Shown: positions 15,388 through 23,238, numbered from the stretch's first letter. The stretch is 23,421 bases of DNA from JACQNR01 sp049515175 (GCA_049515175.1 JBEKUI010000034.1:1-23421), one strand, 5' to 3'. Numbers and translations are program-made. Notes: generated from the letters alone by a model not told the origin.

Positions 15388-15444
15388 TTGAAGCCTAATC
15401 TACCACAAGAATCACAACCCCGCAGGCTGACGTATATTGCCGTT

Positions 15445-15492
15445 TAGCGCCGGGGTTCAGGCCGGGATGTGCCGCCCTGAAGGGCGGCGCTA
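15445..15492. repeat. REP-like nested palindrome
   Basis: An inner hairpin GCCGCCC-TGAA-GGGCGGC (15471-15488) is enclosed by an outer inverted pair TAGCGCC (15445-15451) and GGCGCTA (15486-15492) that shares bases with the inner stem. Either fold can form. It lies in the noncoding stretch 15388-15681 between two minus-strand genes, where I see nothing else convincing. Dispersed palindromes containing CCGCCCTGAAGGGCGG are typical of REP-type intergenic repeats. Confidence 0.55.
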
Positions 15493-15681
15493 CCTTCGTT
15501 GATAGCAATCGTAACCGCAGCGCACACCGGGCGCATCTGCAAGGCGACCGGGCGCCCCCACGCCAAGAGCTAAACCGGTTGTTCCGTCGGACAGTCGGCG
15601 TTGAGGGGGATAGAAAAAGTCGGGCGCGACGAGCCTGGTTGCCCGCTGCGCCTGTGAGGAAGGAATTAGAACCTTGCCTTA

Positions 15682-18225
15682 TCAATGGCCTCTGTTACCG
15701 GCACTCGAGTGAGACCCGGAGGAGACGTGGCCGCCGCCGGAGGGCGCCGAAGCGCCTCGCCCGCCTCCGCCACCCCCACCGCCTCCGTAACTGCGCGCGG
15801 GAGCCGACTGAACGCTCCGGCCTCCTCCTCCGCCCGAAGGAGCTGACCAGCCACGATTGCCGCCGCCCTGATAACTGCTGGGTGGCGCGGAGGGGGCTGC
15901 GCGGCCACCCTGGAAATTACGGGGAGGAGCAGTGGGAGCGCTGCGCTGGCGATTCTCCCACCCGCTGCTGGTCCCGCTGCCCCCATAGCTCCGGGGAGCG
16001 GCGCGCTCGGTGACGATGGGCTTGCGGATGTCGAGCGCCGGCCGCTCGCCGCTGGATGATGTTGAGCTAAACCGGCTCCAGCCGGAGGACTGTCGGCTGC
16101 TCGGCGCGGGACGCGACTCAACGCTCGGCTGCGACTGCCCGCCGAACGACTGGAATCTGCTGGGCTCCGCGGCACTCCGTGGCGCGGGCTTCGACTCAAC
16201 GCCGGATGCGTTGGAAGGAGTCACCGTCACGCGCGGTGCCGTGGAAGTGGGGGCTTGGCGAGAGCCTCCAGAGCGCTCCTCGCCGGCACGCGCCGGGGCC
16301 GCCTGCGGGGCCGATGAAGTCCCTTGCGGCGTTCCCGTGGTGGTCGGCCGGTTGGGAACTGCGCGCGGCTGGCCGGTGCCGAAGTGCTGCCAACCGGGTT
16401 GCTGCTGAGAAGCGGGCGCAGCCTGCGAAGCCGCCGGCCGGGTGGCGGGCTCGGCTTGCGGCGAACGCGCCGCTGCCGCCGGTGCCTGACTCGCCGCAGC
16501 ACGCGCGGGGCTGCTCGCGGCAGGCTGACCGAAAGAACTCCAGCCGGAATTTGTGCCCGCCACTCGCCCGTTGACAGCATTCGGTGCCCGTCCCGCATTC
16601 ACGGCGGGCTGATTTCCGGCCCCGGGTGTGGCACGTTGAGCGGTCGCGCCCTGGATACTGGCGGCAGGTTGCCGGCTCGAATCCGAAGTTGCCGCCGGAC
16701 GCGCCACCTGTCCCCCGCCTTGGAAGGGATTCCGCTGCACCATCTGCTGCATGGCTGCGGACTGCTGGGCAAAAGACCGAGTTGTCGTGGGCGGCTGCTG
16801 GCGCGAGAAGAAGGTCTGCGCGCCACCGGTCCGTCCCGAGAACGCCGCCGGCCGGTTGACGGGCCGCAGGGTTTCACGCGTGGGTACGGCGGGGACGGTC
16901 CCCTGCACGAGCTGTCCCTGGCGCAGTGCGTTGGCGTCGAGGCGCGGTTGCTGCCGCGGCACACGCCCCCGCGCGAAGTCCTCCGTGGAGGCCTGGGTGA
17001 TCCCGCCGCGAATCCGGTCGTTGCTGAGCGCCGCCTGCAGGTTCGACGTATAGCCCCGGGGTCCAAGCGGGCGGCGAGACCCTGAGTTGTAATTATTTAT
17101 GTTAGTAATATTTGTTATGTTCACCGCGCGGTAGGTGTTGTGCCGGCCCCACCACGGATAGTACGAATCATAGGGGCCGAGCGGGCACCAGCCGATCGAG
17201 TTGTACCCGTAGCCAAAGCCCCAGTTGCGCCCGCCGAATCCGAAGCCGAGGAACGACACGTAAGCGGGGCCCCAGGCCGGGCGGTACCCGTAGGCGTGGT
17301 GGCCCGGCCACCAGCACCAGGAGTTGCCGTAATAGAACCATCGCCCATAGTGGTACGGGGCCCAACCCCAGGGCTCGTAGGAAACCCATGTCCAGCCCCA
17401 ATAAGGTTCCCAAGTCCACGAGCCGTCGCGGTAAGGAGCCCAGTCCCCGCCCACATTGGGCGTCCATACGGAGCCGTAATCCGGCGTATCGACCCATCGG
17501 CCGTTGCGGTCCAGGTCCTGCGCGCCGGTGTAATAGCGGTTGGCATGGCTGTAGCTCTGCGCGTCGTTGATTTGGTTATCGCGCTCCTTGTTCCACTTGT
17601 CCCATTCGTCGTTGCCCGGAGCGCTGGCGATCTGATATTCGGGATGATCGGACCCTTGCACGCGGATCATGCGACCAGTCTCCACGCGCGTGCTGCCATC
17701 CGGGTTGGAGACTTCCGCCTGGCCTTTGCGCACGATCAGTTGGGTCTCGGTCGGCGAAGTCACCTCGATGCGGTAGGCCCCCTCCTCGAGAGGCCGCACC
17801 GCCATGTTGGCCGTGTCGATCTCCGCTTCCGCTTCGCTGCCCTTGAGGACGGAGAAGTTCGCCACTCCTTGCGCTACCTGAATCTGGATTCGAGTGCGGG
17901 TCAAGTCGGCGATAGTAGCCTCGGTCCGAGGCGCCAGACGCAGGACGTTGGCATAGTCGAGCTGGATCTCCACCTGCGAGTTTTCTCCGGTGGCGATCTT
18001 GTCGCCGCGCACGAGGGGCGCGTTCACGGTGGCGGCCACCCAGTCGCCGGAGTCGCCGCGCATCGAGGTCACGTCACCATGAACCAGGCTGACGCGCGCC
18101 ACGCCGGTCGTGAGCTCTTCCTGACCCTGACCCTGCTCCTGCCCGAGGGCCGGCTCGACAGCCAAAACCGTCAGCGAAACCAACATCATCGCTGCCAGAG
18201 CTGCCAGGTGATATGCGCGTTTCAT
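15682..18225 (-). CDS. Exported FecR-domain protein with YXWGxW repeats and disordered tail (847 aa)
   Basis: A near-perfect AGGAGGTGG ribosome-binding site precedes the ATG, and residues 1-28 form a signal peptide (cleavage near ALGQ). Residues about 38-195 are a FecR-like domain (VSLVHGDVTSMRG, RGDKIATGENSQVEIQL, VEVTSP-type strands). Residues about 235-375 form a tryptophan/tyrosine-rich block with W(E/S)PYWGWTW and YEPWGWAPYHYGRW units, as in DUF6600/YXWGxW proteins. The remaining 450 residues are low-complexity, rich in Q, A, P, S and R, and end in long glycine-serine runs. Despite the FecR domain there is no sigma factor or TonB receptor nearby, so iron signalling is unlikely. An envelope or surface-exposed structural role is inferred. 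Confidence 0.82.
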   Translation of the reverse strand: MKRAYHLAALAAMMLVSLTVLAVEPALGQEQGQGQEELTTGVARVSLVHGDVTSMRGDSGDWVAATVNAPLVRGDKIATGENSQVEIQLDYANVLRLAPRTEATIADLTRTRIQIQVAQGVANFSVLKGSEAEAEIDTANMAVRPLEEGAYRIEVTSPTETQLIVRKGQAEVSNPDGSTRVETGRMIRVQGSDHPEYQIASAPGNDEWDKWNKERDNQINDAQSYSHANRYYTGAQDLDRNGRWVDTPDYGSVWTPNVGGDWAPYRDGSWTWEPYWGWTWVSYEPWGWAPYHYGRWFYYGNSWCWWPGHHAYGYRPAWGPAYVSFLGFGFGGRNWGFGYGYNSIGWCPLGPYDSYYPWWGRHNTYRAVNITNITNINNYNSGSRRPLGPRGYTSNLQAALSNDRIRGGITQASTEDFARGRVPRQQPRLDANALRQGQLVQGTVPAVPTRETLRPVNRPAAFSGRTGGAQTFFSRQQPPTTTRSFAQQSAAMQQMVQRNPFQGGGQVARPAATSDSSRQPAASIQGATAQRATPGAGNQPAVNAGRAPNAVNGRVAGTNSGWSSFGQPAASSPARAAASQAPAAAARSPQAEPATRPAASQAAPASQQQPGWQHFGTGQPRAVPNRPTTTGTPQGTSSAPQAAPARAGEERSGGSRQAPTSTAPRVTVTPSNASGVESKPAPRSAAEPSRFQSFGGQSQPSVESRPAPSSRQSSGWSRFSSTSSSGERPALDIRKPIVTERAAPRSYGGSGTSSGWENRQRSAPTAPPRNFQGGRAAPSAPPSSYQGGGNRGWSAPSGGGGGRSVQSAPARSYGGGGGGGGGRGASAPSGGGHVSSGSHSSAGNRGH

Positions 18226-18572
18226 GGTCCACCTCCTGTAACTTCCGCTTTCACTTCCGCCCTGAGTAGGGCAATCGGATCACCAAATCGCCGCCCGGAG
18301 TGTGTGCATAATGTCTGTACTTTCAAATACTTACATCGAAACTCACCTTCGGTCTGACACGCCTGCCCGAGAATCCTGGCCTCCCTCCACCAACCCTGGC
18401 CAAGTTCGGCCACCCTCACCATCCTTCGCCGGTATTCCCGGACAGTGTGCCAAAGGCGCGCATCGCGCCATCTGGCCCCCTCCCATGGCCGGTGGTATGA
18501 TGCGAACCTGCTATCACTTCGCCATCGAGGGCGGCGCGACGGCTGTCGCCCGGGATGGTCGGGATTGCGGCG
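18226..18572. other. Divergent intergenic region
   Basis: This gap separates the minus-strand FecR-domain gene from the plus-strand nuclease gene and should hold both promoters. The stretch 18300-18345 is less GC-rich than its surroundings and contains a CATAAT word on the plus strand and TTGAAA on the minus strand. Neither has a partner box at proper spacing, so no promoter is called. No RNA gene or repeat is seen. Confidence 0.5.
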
Positions 18573-19778
18573 ATGCGCACATATTCCTATTCCAAGCTGG
18601 AGGCTTTCGAAACCTGTCCGCTGAAGTACAAGTACCGGTACATCGAACGCGTTGAGACGCCCATCGAGGAAACCGTTGAGGCGTTCGTGGGCAGCCGCGT
18701 GCACGACGCCTTCGAGAAACTCTACAACGACCTCCAGCTCGAGAAGCTGAACTCGCTCGGCGAACTGCTGGAGTCGTATCGCGCGGACTGGCAGAAGCAG
18801 TGGAGCCCGGGTGTGAAGATCACCCGCCAGGGAATGGCCGAGCAGCACTACTTCGAATACGGCGCGCGCTGCATCCGCCAATACTATGAGCGCTTTCAGC
18901 CCTTCAATCAATCGCTGACACTCGCCACCGAGCTGCGGCTCAGCTTCGCACTCGACGCGAGCGACCGCTACCGGATGACGGGCTTCATCGACCGGGTGGC
19001 GCGCCGGGCCGACGGCACTTACGAAATCCACGATTACAAGACGGCGCGATTGCTCCCCGCCCAGGAGACCCTCGACCGCGACCGCCAGCTCCCCCTCTAC
19101 CAGATCGGCCTGCGGCGGCAGTGGCCGCAAGCCGAGCGGATCGAGCTCATCTGGCATTACGTTCACAACGACACCACCATGACCTCGGGGCGCACGCCGG
19201 AACAGCTCGAAGTCTTGCGGCAGGCGACCATCGAAGGGATCGACCATATCGAGGCGGAAACGAAATTCGAGCCCCAGAAGGGCGAGTGGTGCGACTGGTG
19301 CGAATATCAACCGCTCTGCCCTCTCTGGAAACACGTCGTGGCCGCGCACACTCTCTCCCCTGCGCAGTTCGCCGCCGACGAAGGCGTGAAGCTTGCCAAC
19401 CGCCTCGCCGCGACCAAGCGCCAGCTCGACGAGCTCAATCACCAGTGGGACGAGCTCCGAGAGCTCATCGCCGAATTCTGCCGCCAGCAGAAAGTCCGCG
19501 TAGTGGCGGGCAGCGGCGTAAGCGTGAGCGTCAAGGAAGTCGAACAGCTCAAGCTGCCCGGCAAGAACGACCCGGAGCGCGAGGGCCTGGAGCTTCTCCT
19601 CAAAAAGCTCGATCGCTGGGAAGAGGTGGCGGGCTTGGACCTCCACGAGCTGCGGCGCGTGCTGAAAGAACGCCTCTGGCCGGAGCCGCTGCTCCGCCAG
19701 CTCCGCCCCTACGTGACGACCGAAACCAGCACCCAGGTGACGGTGCGACGGACGACGGAGAAGGAAGAAGAATCCTAG
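18573..19778 (+). CDS. RecB-like PD-(D/E)XK nuclease with Fe-S cysteines
   Basis: The 401-residue protein matches the PDDEXK_1/RecB-exonuclease family (PF12705). Its opening RTYSYSKLEAFETCPLKYKY carries C15. The conserved histidine is in GSRVHDAFE, followed by the metal-binding aspartate in GFIDRV and the catalytic DYK in EIHDYKTAR. C240, C243 and C249 (CDWCEYQPLC) together with C15 reproduce the four-cysteine Fe-S staple of AddB, Cas4 and related nucleases. The C-terminal 150 residues include a helical, probably coiled-coil segment and a charged tail. The start at 18573 gives the family N-terminus; an in-frame ATG at 18555 is also possible, and neither has a good ribosome-binding site. It likely processes DNA ends in repair. 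The next gene follows within 15 nt. Confidence 0.82.
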   Translation: MRTYSYSKLEAFETCPLKYKYRYIERVETPIEETVEAFVGSRVHDAFEKLYNDLQLEKLNSLGELLESYRADWQKQWSPGVKITRQGMAEQHYFEYGARCIRQYYERFQPFNQSLTLATELRLSFALDASDRYRMTGFIDRVARRADGTYEIHDYKTARLLPAQETLDRDRQLPLYQIGLRRQWPQAERIELIWHYVHNDTTMTSGRTPEQLEVLRQATIEGIDHIEAETKFEPQKGEWCDWCEYQPLCPLWKHVVAAHTLSPAQFAADEGVKLANRLAATKRQLDELNHQWDELRELIAEFCRQQKVRVVAGSGVSVSVKEVEQLKLPGKNDPEREGLELLLKKLDRWEEVAGLDLHELRRVLKERLWPEPLLRQLRPYVTTETSTQVTVRRTTEKEEES

Positions 19779-19793
19779 ATGCAGGAAAGACCG

Positions 19794-20744
19794 ATGCCCG
19801 GTTTTGATCTTCCCACTTATCTCGGACGCTTCCCGGATGTTTGCCGCGAGAAGTTTGGGCGGACGTACAATTTCCGCGCCCTGGAGAAGGACTTCGAGCA
19901 ATTGCGGGCTGGCAAGCGCTGGCTGGTGGCGCGCGACATCCTCAAGCTCTTCGACACGACGCGCACGCCCTTCGGCCACTACTGGACGGAGCCACGGGAA
20001 CGCGACCTCGACGCGGCGCTCAAGCAATCCCGCTTCTACATGGCCCCCGCGCCCTCCGACCGCGAATTGATCGAGCGTCTCCTCGGCCTGGTGCACAACA
20101 TCGGCACCGTCTCCCTCCTCCTGCGCTTTGTGCACCCCGACCGCTTCGGGATCTTCAGCACTCCGGTGATCAATCTGCTGCAAGTCCACCGGCCCACCAC
20201 CGTGGACCTCTACATGGCTTTCTGCGATGAACTCCGCGAGTGGCAGAAGCACTTCCGTCTGGAATCGGTCGCCGACACGTCCACGGCGCTTTGGGCTTTC
20301 CATGAGCTGACCAAGGGGTCCGACCACGCGCCCGACTCTGACGCCGCGCGCGAAGCCTTCGACGCCGATGTCTGGGTGCAGCGCCGGCGCGCCGGGCAGG
20401 CCCTGCGGCCGTTCTTCAACAAATACGGCCCGCTCGAACTCGCCCGCATCCTCGTCGAAGAACATCCCAAGCTGGCCGGCAAAGTCGCGGGCGAGGAGTA
20501 CGAGCGCCGCCTGCGCGGCATCGCCCGCCGCATGGGCCTGCGCCTGGGCCTGAAGGGTTCAACCGAAATTCTCTTCGACCGGCTCGAGCAGAACGGTTAC
20601 ATCACCCTGGAGCAGAAAACCCTGCTGCGCCGCATCTGGGTGACCCGGAACAAGTCCGTCCATCCCGTCGCCACCCTCAGCCACGAAGAGGTCGAGAACA
20701 TGATCGATACCATCGAGCAGATCTGCCTCGCCTGGGATGCCTGA
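19794..20744 (+). CDS. Unknown protein with a C-terminal HEPN-like RX4H motif
   Basis: I do not recognise the family of this protein (316 residues from the ATG at 19794). That start has AGGAAAG a few nt upstream; an ATG at 19779, adjacent to the nuclease stop, would add five residues. It has no signal or membrane segment. Residues about 5-180 are mostly helical with conserved-looking RTYNFRALEKDFEQL and LVHPDRFGIFSTPVINLL blocks. The last 70 residues are helical and contain RNKSVH (R285, H290), matching the RX4-6H motif of HEPN ribonuclease-like domains (DUF4145-type), followed by a closing helix EEVENMIDTIEQI. Its tight coupling to the nuclease gene suggests a shared DNA or RNA processing task, possibly defence. 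The HEPN call rests on the motif and helical setting only. Confidence 0.65.
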   Translation: MPGFDLPTYLGRFPDVCREKFGRTYNFRALEKDFEQLRAGKRWLVARDILKLFDTTRTPFGHYWTEPRERDLDAALKQSRFYMAPAPSDRELIERLLGLVHNIGTVSLLLRFVHPDRFGIFSTPVINLLQVHRPTTVDLYMAFCDELREWQKHFRLESVADTSTALWAFHELTKGSDHAPDSDAAREAFDADVWVQRRRAGQALRPFFNKYGPLELARILVEEHPKLAGKVAGEEYERRLRGIARRMGLRLGLKGSTEILFDRLEQNGYITLEQKTLLRRIWVTRNKSVHPVATLSHEEVENMIDTIEQICLAWDA

Positions 20745-20762
20745 GCCGCACGCCTGACATGT

Positions 20763-20779
20763 TTCTCACAATGTGAGAA
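20763..20779. promoter_or_regulatory. 17-bp palindrome after the HEPN-like gene (operator or terminator)
   Basis: TTCTCACAATGTGAGAA is a perfect palindrome with 8-bp arms around a single A. It lies 19 bp after the HEPN-like gene stop and 21 bp before the transposon target duplication. A T-rich stretch follows (CTTTGTTTTC), so it could terminate the nuclease operon. Its symmetry also fits a dimeric repressor site. Confidence 0.45.
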
Positions 20780-20799
20780 GTGCCTTTGTTTTCTATAAC

Positions 20800-20807
20800 A
20801 TTCTGGC
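20800..20807. repeat. Target-site duplication, left copy (ATTCTGGC)
   Basis: ATTCTGGC here is repeated exactly at 23301-23308, flanking the transposon. Eight bp is the usual duplication length for IS1595-family elements. The match extends one base outward (a C precedes both copies). Confidence 0.8.
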
Positions 20808-20833
20808 GAGATTATATACTTCACAAAAGTAGG
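20808..20833 (+). repeat. Left terminal inverted repeat
   Basis: After GA, the core reads GATTATATACTTCACAAAAG and continues TAGG. The right end, read inward, is GATTATTTACTTGACAAAAG followed by CAAG. Mismatches fall at core positions 7, 13, 21 and 23 of 24. Confidence 0.85.
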
Positions 20834-20848
20834 AGTGTGAATTATGCT
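20820..20848 (+). promoter_or_regulatory. Inward promoter starting in the left terminal repeat
   Basis: TTCACA (20820-20825, inside the repeat) and TATGCT (20843-20848) are 17 nt apart. This mirrors the TTGACA promoter at the right end. The -10 box overlaps the upstream ATG (20844) of the passenger gene, so a transcript from here would begin downstream of that ATG. Confidence 0.45.
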
Positions 20849-21923
20849 AGAATCGCGCCAGAAAGAAGATTGTAAGTCGGAACATGGAAAATGGTCTAGG
20901 ATAGGCTTGGGTGCGAGTCTGCGCCTCTCAAGGCCAGAAGATTGGGGTTTCCGCTTGACCGTATGTATTGCAGCATTGGCAGATAATCGCAGAAGTTTGG
21001 TGCTTGCCACAGACGAAGCGGTTTCCGCACCCTATACAGCGTCATCGAGCAAGATTTTCAAGCTGCGCTGGTTTCACCAAAAATGGGCGATCATGTTCGC
21101 TGGTGACGTAGATTCCATGACATCCCTCTTGAGAAGCGTGAAGCGCAACTTTCCAAAGACTGAAACTCCGAGCGTCGAAGAAGTGTCCAAGGCTGTTACC
21201 AACGCCTATCACGAAGAACTGGTCAAGGTTAAAGAGGAGCGACACCTAAAGCCCAACAAGTTGGATTGGGATAGGTTTCAAAAAAATAGTCCCCCATTGT
21301 TCACAGACCGTGTCTATGAACAGATGAAATCCCAACTTGATGAGACCAGACTTTCCCTTGACCCAAACCAAGCTCCTCTCTTGCTGGTCGCGGGATTTGA
21401 CAACAGCGGACCAGGGCACATATTCTCTGTCGATCATCCAGGAACGTCGTTCGGCCATGACCTAATCGGGTTTCATGCGATAGGGACTGGCTATTACTAT
21501 GCACTGACGATGTTGCATTCCCACTCTCGGAATACCACATCTCATTTCGACCCATTGAACATTGTGCTCTACAGAGTTGCCGAAGCTAAGTTTATGGCTG
21601 AGAATGACCCGCAAGTCGGAAAATCAACAACACTCATTAAGTGGGAGATCAACGACAAGCCCTACTTCATTCTAGAGAAAAAGCTCAGGAAGATATGGAA
21701 TAGGGGAGGGAGGCCGAAAGTACCGCAAGGCATCGGGGACAAGATTAAAACAATCCTGGACACTGATTCCTATTTCCTAGGACTACCTGAGCAGCTTCCG
21801 GGCGCTAGACTGGAACAGGGATTGAGCGATACTCCAACAGAGACCCCCCAAGGATTGAAGGACATCATAGAGAAAAATTCTCGGGCTATGCTGGAGTTTG
21901 TTACCAATACAAGTCCCGATTGA
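20844..21923 (+). CDS. Proteasome-beta-like Ntn hydrolase (transposon passenger)
   Basis: The segment TVCIAALADNRRSLVLATDEAVS...SSKIFKL...IMFAGDVDS matches the front of a proteasome beta/HslV-type Ntn hydrolase. If the T of TVCIAAL is Thr1, an aspartate falls at 19 (family Asp17), a lysine in KIF at 32 (family Lys33), and the AGDVDS turn follows. The C-terminal 200 residues are longer than in ordinary beta subunits. Two starts compete. The ATG at 20844 has AGGAG 8 nt upstream and gives 359 residues with a 37-residue leader before the threonine. A TTG at 20955 would give Met-Thr directly, as I expect for stand-alone members of this family, and fits the promoter at 20820. The function is inferred to be peptidase or amidohydrolase-like; the role in the transposon is unknown. 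Its end overlaps the convergent small gene by 23 nt. Confidence 0.7.
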   Translation: MLESRQKEDCKSEHGKWSRIGLGASLRLSRPEDWGFRLTVCIAALADNRRSLVLATDEAVSAPYTASSSKIFKLRWFHQKWAIMFAGDVDSMTSLLRSVKRNFPKTETPSVEEVSKAVTNAYHEELVKVKEERHLKPNKLDWDRFQKNSPPLFTDRVYEQMKSQLDETRLSLDPNQAPLLLVAGFDNSGPGHIFSVDHPGTSFGHDLIGFHAIGTGYYYALTMLHSHSRNTTSHFDPLNIVLYRVAEAKFMAENDPQVGKSTTLIKWEINDKPYFILEKKLRKIWNRGGRPKVPQGIGDKIKTILDTDSYFLGLPEQLPGARLEQGLSDTPTETPQGLKDIIEKNSRAMLEFVTNTSPD

Positions 21924-22212
21924 TGTTAGCGAATACCCATTGGAGGCTGACACTTTGGAAGAATGGATGCCAGTTCTGCGGCGCGATAAATGCCATACGC
22001 CTATTCCCAGCATCCCAAACGGGGACAACCGTGCCCGCGAGTCCCGCGGCCTCGGAACGGCTTTGTAGGTCAAAAATGATTTCCCGTTGCTCCTGAGGAG
22101 GTTTATACGCGAAGGAGGAGTCCAGAGGAATTATGATTAGGTCAACATCTTGGCCCCGATCATCTTTCCGGCGGATATGAGCTATCCTGAAAGTAGGCAT
22201 GGCATCCCCCAT
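21901..22212 (-). CDS. Small conserved-looking protein coupled to the transposase (103 aa)
   Basis: The ATG overlaps the transposase stop in a TAATG arrangement, so translation should be coupled to transposase synthesis. The protein has no signal or membrane segment. It begins MPTFRIAHIRRK after a four-residue lead and contains DLIIIPLDSSFAY, an EIIFDLQSRSEAAGLAGTVVPVWD block and the aromatic end MAFIAPQNWHPFFQSV...INRDLYW. I recall similar small orphan proteins in several bacterial phyla, but no function. An in-frame ATG at 22200 is an alternative start. Its 3' end overlaps that of the proteasome-like gene by 23 nt, which shows how tightly the element is packed. It could be an accessory transposition protein or a partner of the passenger. 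Confidence 0.65.
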   Translation of the reverse strand: MGDAMPTFRIAHIRRKDDRGQDVDLIIIPLDSSFAYKPPQEQREIIFDLQSRSEAAGLAGTVVPVWDAGNRRMAFIAPQNWHPFFQSVSLQWVFANINRDLYW

Positions 22213-23099
22213 TACGCAGCAGTGAGCTTCTCGAACGTGAGCGTAGAAGCCGTAATCATATGACGGAGCGTATCGAGAAACAACACGTCAGACTTGCGCC
22301 GATTGAAGCGGAAAGTCATTTCGTTGAGGTAAGCGGAAAGATGCTTCGCGCTGATTTTGTGCCACGTTCCCATGACCCCGCGCTTGAAAAGGGAAAAGGC
22401 ACTTTCGACAGTGTTGGTATGAACGTCGCCCCGAACGTAAGTTTCCTTGTGGCGAATCTGCCGATGCTTTCCTGCGATCTTTCCTTTCACGGCGTAGGGA
22501 TAGACCGGAAATTCATCGGTCACAAACATCTCAACATCATCGGACACGTTCGTTTGGATAAACTCTTGGAGCGTCCTAGCCGTCACATCCTTGGCCTGAA
22601 AGAAGCGGAGTTCCCCGCCGCGCTTTCTGATACCCAGTACAATCTGCTTGGCGGCCTTGGCTTCGGCCATCGTGACACCTTTTTTGCGTCCGCCGAAATA
22701 GGTCTCATCCATTTCGACAATGCCGTCAAGTTTTTCCTTCTGACTTTCCACCATCGCGGCTCGAATCCGATGGCAGAGATACCATGCGGTCTTGTAGCTG
22801 ATTCCCAAAGTCCGCTTGACCTGATTTGCGGACATTCCTTTTCTCGCTTCGCAGAGCAACAGGGTAGCCATGAACCATTTTACGAGCGGCATGTGAGTGT
22901 CATTGAAAATCGTTCCGGCTGTGACCGTGAACTGATAATCACACGCTCCGCACCAGAACAATTGCTTTTCGGTCTCAAGCTCTGTAGCCTTCCCTTGGCA
23001 GCGTGGGCATTCTGCGCCGTCCGGCCAGCGGAGCCGTTTCAGAAGTTCACGGCATTTGTCATCGGTAGAGAACGAATTCATTAGGTCAGTCAGATTCAT
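22212..23099 (-). CDS. IS1595-family transposase (ISXO2-like)
   Basis: The 295-residue protein has the two domains of IS1595 transposases. The first is an N-terminal zinc ribbon (C31, C34, C50, C53 in ECPRC and WCGAC) followed by a helix-turn-helix (SANQVKRTLGISYKTAWYLCHRIR). The second is an ISXO2-like DDE domain (PF12762) with D131 in EMDETYFGG, D195 in FVTDEF, and HTNTVES (N229, E232) before FSLFKRG. The catalytic residues appear intact, so the enzyme may be active. The start at 23099 has GGAG 8 nt upstream; the longer in-frame ATG at 23147 has no ribosome-binding site. A good promoter lies 160-190 nt upstream in the right terminal repeat. The small downstream gene is translationally coupled. 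Confidence 0.92.
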   Translation of the reverse strand: MNLTDLMNSFSTDDKCRELLKRLRWPDGAECPRCQGKATELETEKQLFWCGACDYQFTVTAGTIFNDTHMPLVKWFMATLLLCEARKGMSANQVKRTLGISYKTAWYLCHRIRAAMVESQKEKLDGIVEMDETYFGGRKKGVTMAEAKAAKQIVLGIRKRGGELRFFQAKDVTARTLQEFIQTNVSDDVEMFVTDEFPVYPYAVKGKIAGKHRQIRHKETYVRGDVHTNTVESAFSLFKRGVMGTWHKISAKHLSAYLNEMTFRFNRRKSDVLFLDTLRHMITASTLTFEKLTAA

Positions 23100-23112
23100 C
23101 GTGAGGTCTCCA

Positions 23113-23238
23113 ATGGACGACAAGAAGAAGCGAGAGTTGATTCGCAATGTACCGACGCGGAAGCTTGTAGCCTCGATAAAGCGTGACTTGAAGCGTCAAA
23201 TTCGGGCTTCTGCGTCTGCCAAGCGACCGAAGAAGTAA
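23113..23238 (+). CDS. Possible 41-residue basic protein, antisense to the transposase leader
   Basis: The ATG at 23113 is preceded by GAGG 8 nt upstream. The product MDDKKKRELIRNVPTRKLV... is highly basic, with many lysines and arginines, and ends in AKRPKK. It runs opposite to the transposase, with 13 nt between the two start codons, and covers most of the transposase mRNA leader. A perfect hairpin follows its stop by 4 nt. No promoter is seen for it, and it could be a chance frame. If real, it may be a nucleic-acid-binding regulator of the element. Confidence 0.35.
   Translation: MDDKKKRELIRNVPTRKLVASIKRDLKRQIRASASAKRPKK

Noticed and set aside
15471..15488. Intrinsic terminator for the FecR-domain gene
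   Set aside because: It lies about 190 bp beyond the stop with no following T-run on the relevant strand; the nested symmetry fits a REP-like repeat better.
15395..15685. 96-codon minus-strand frame between the small protein and the FecR gene
   Set aside because: It spans the REP-like palindrome, has no ribosome-binding site and has a low-complexity R/S-rich product.
18222..20465. 747-codon minus-strand frame opposite the nuclease and HEPN-like genes
   Set aside because: The opposite strand has the PD-(D/E)XK motifs and Fe-S cysteines; this frame has no family features.
22260..23084. 274-codon plus-strand frame opposite the transposase
   Set aside because: Antisense to an intact IS1595 transposase with zinc ribbon and DDE residues; no family features of its own.
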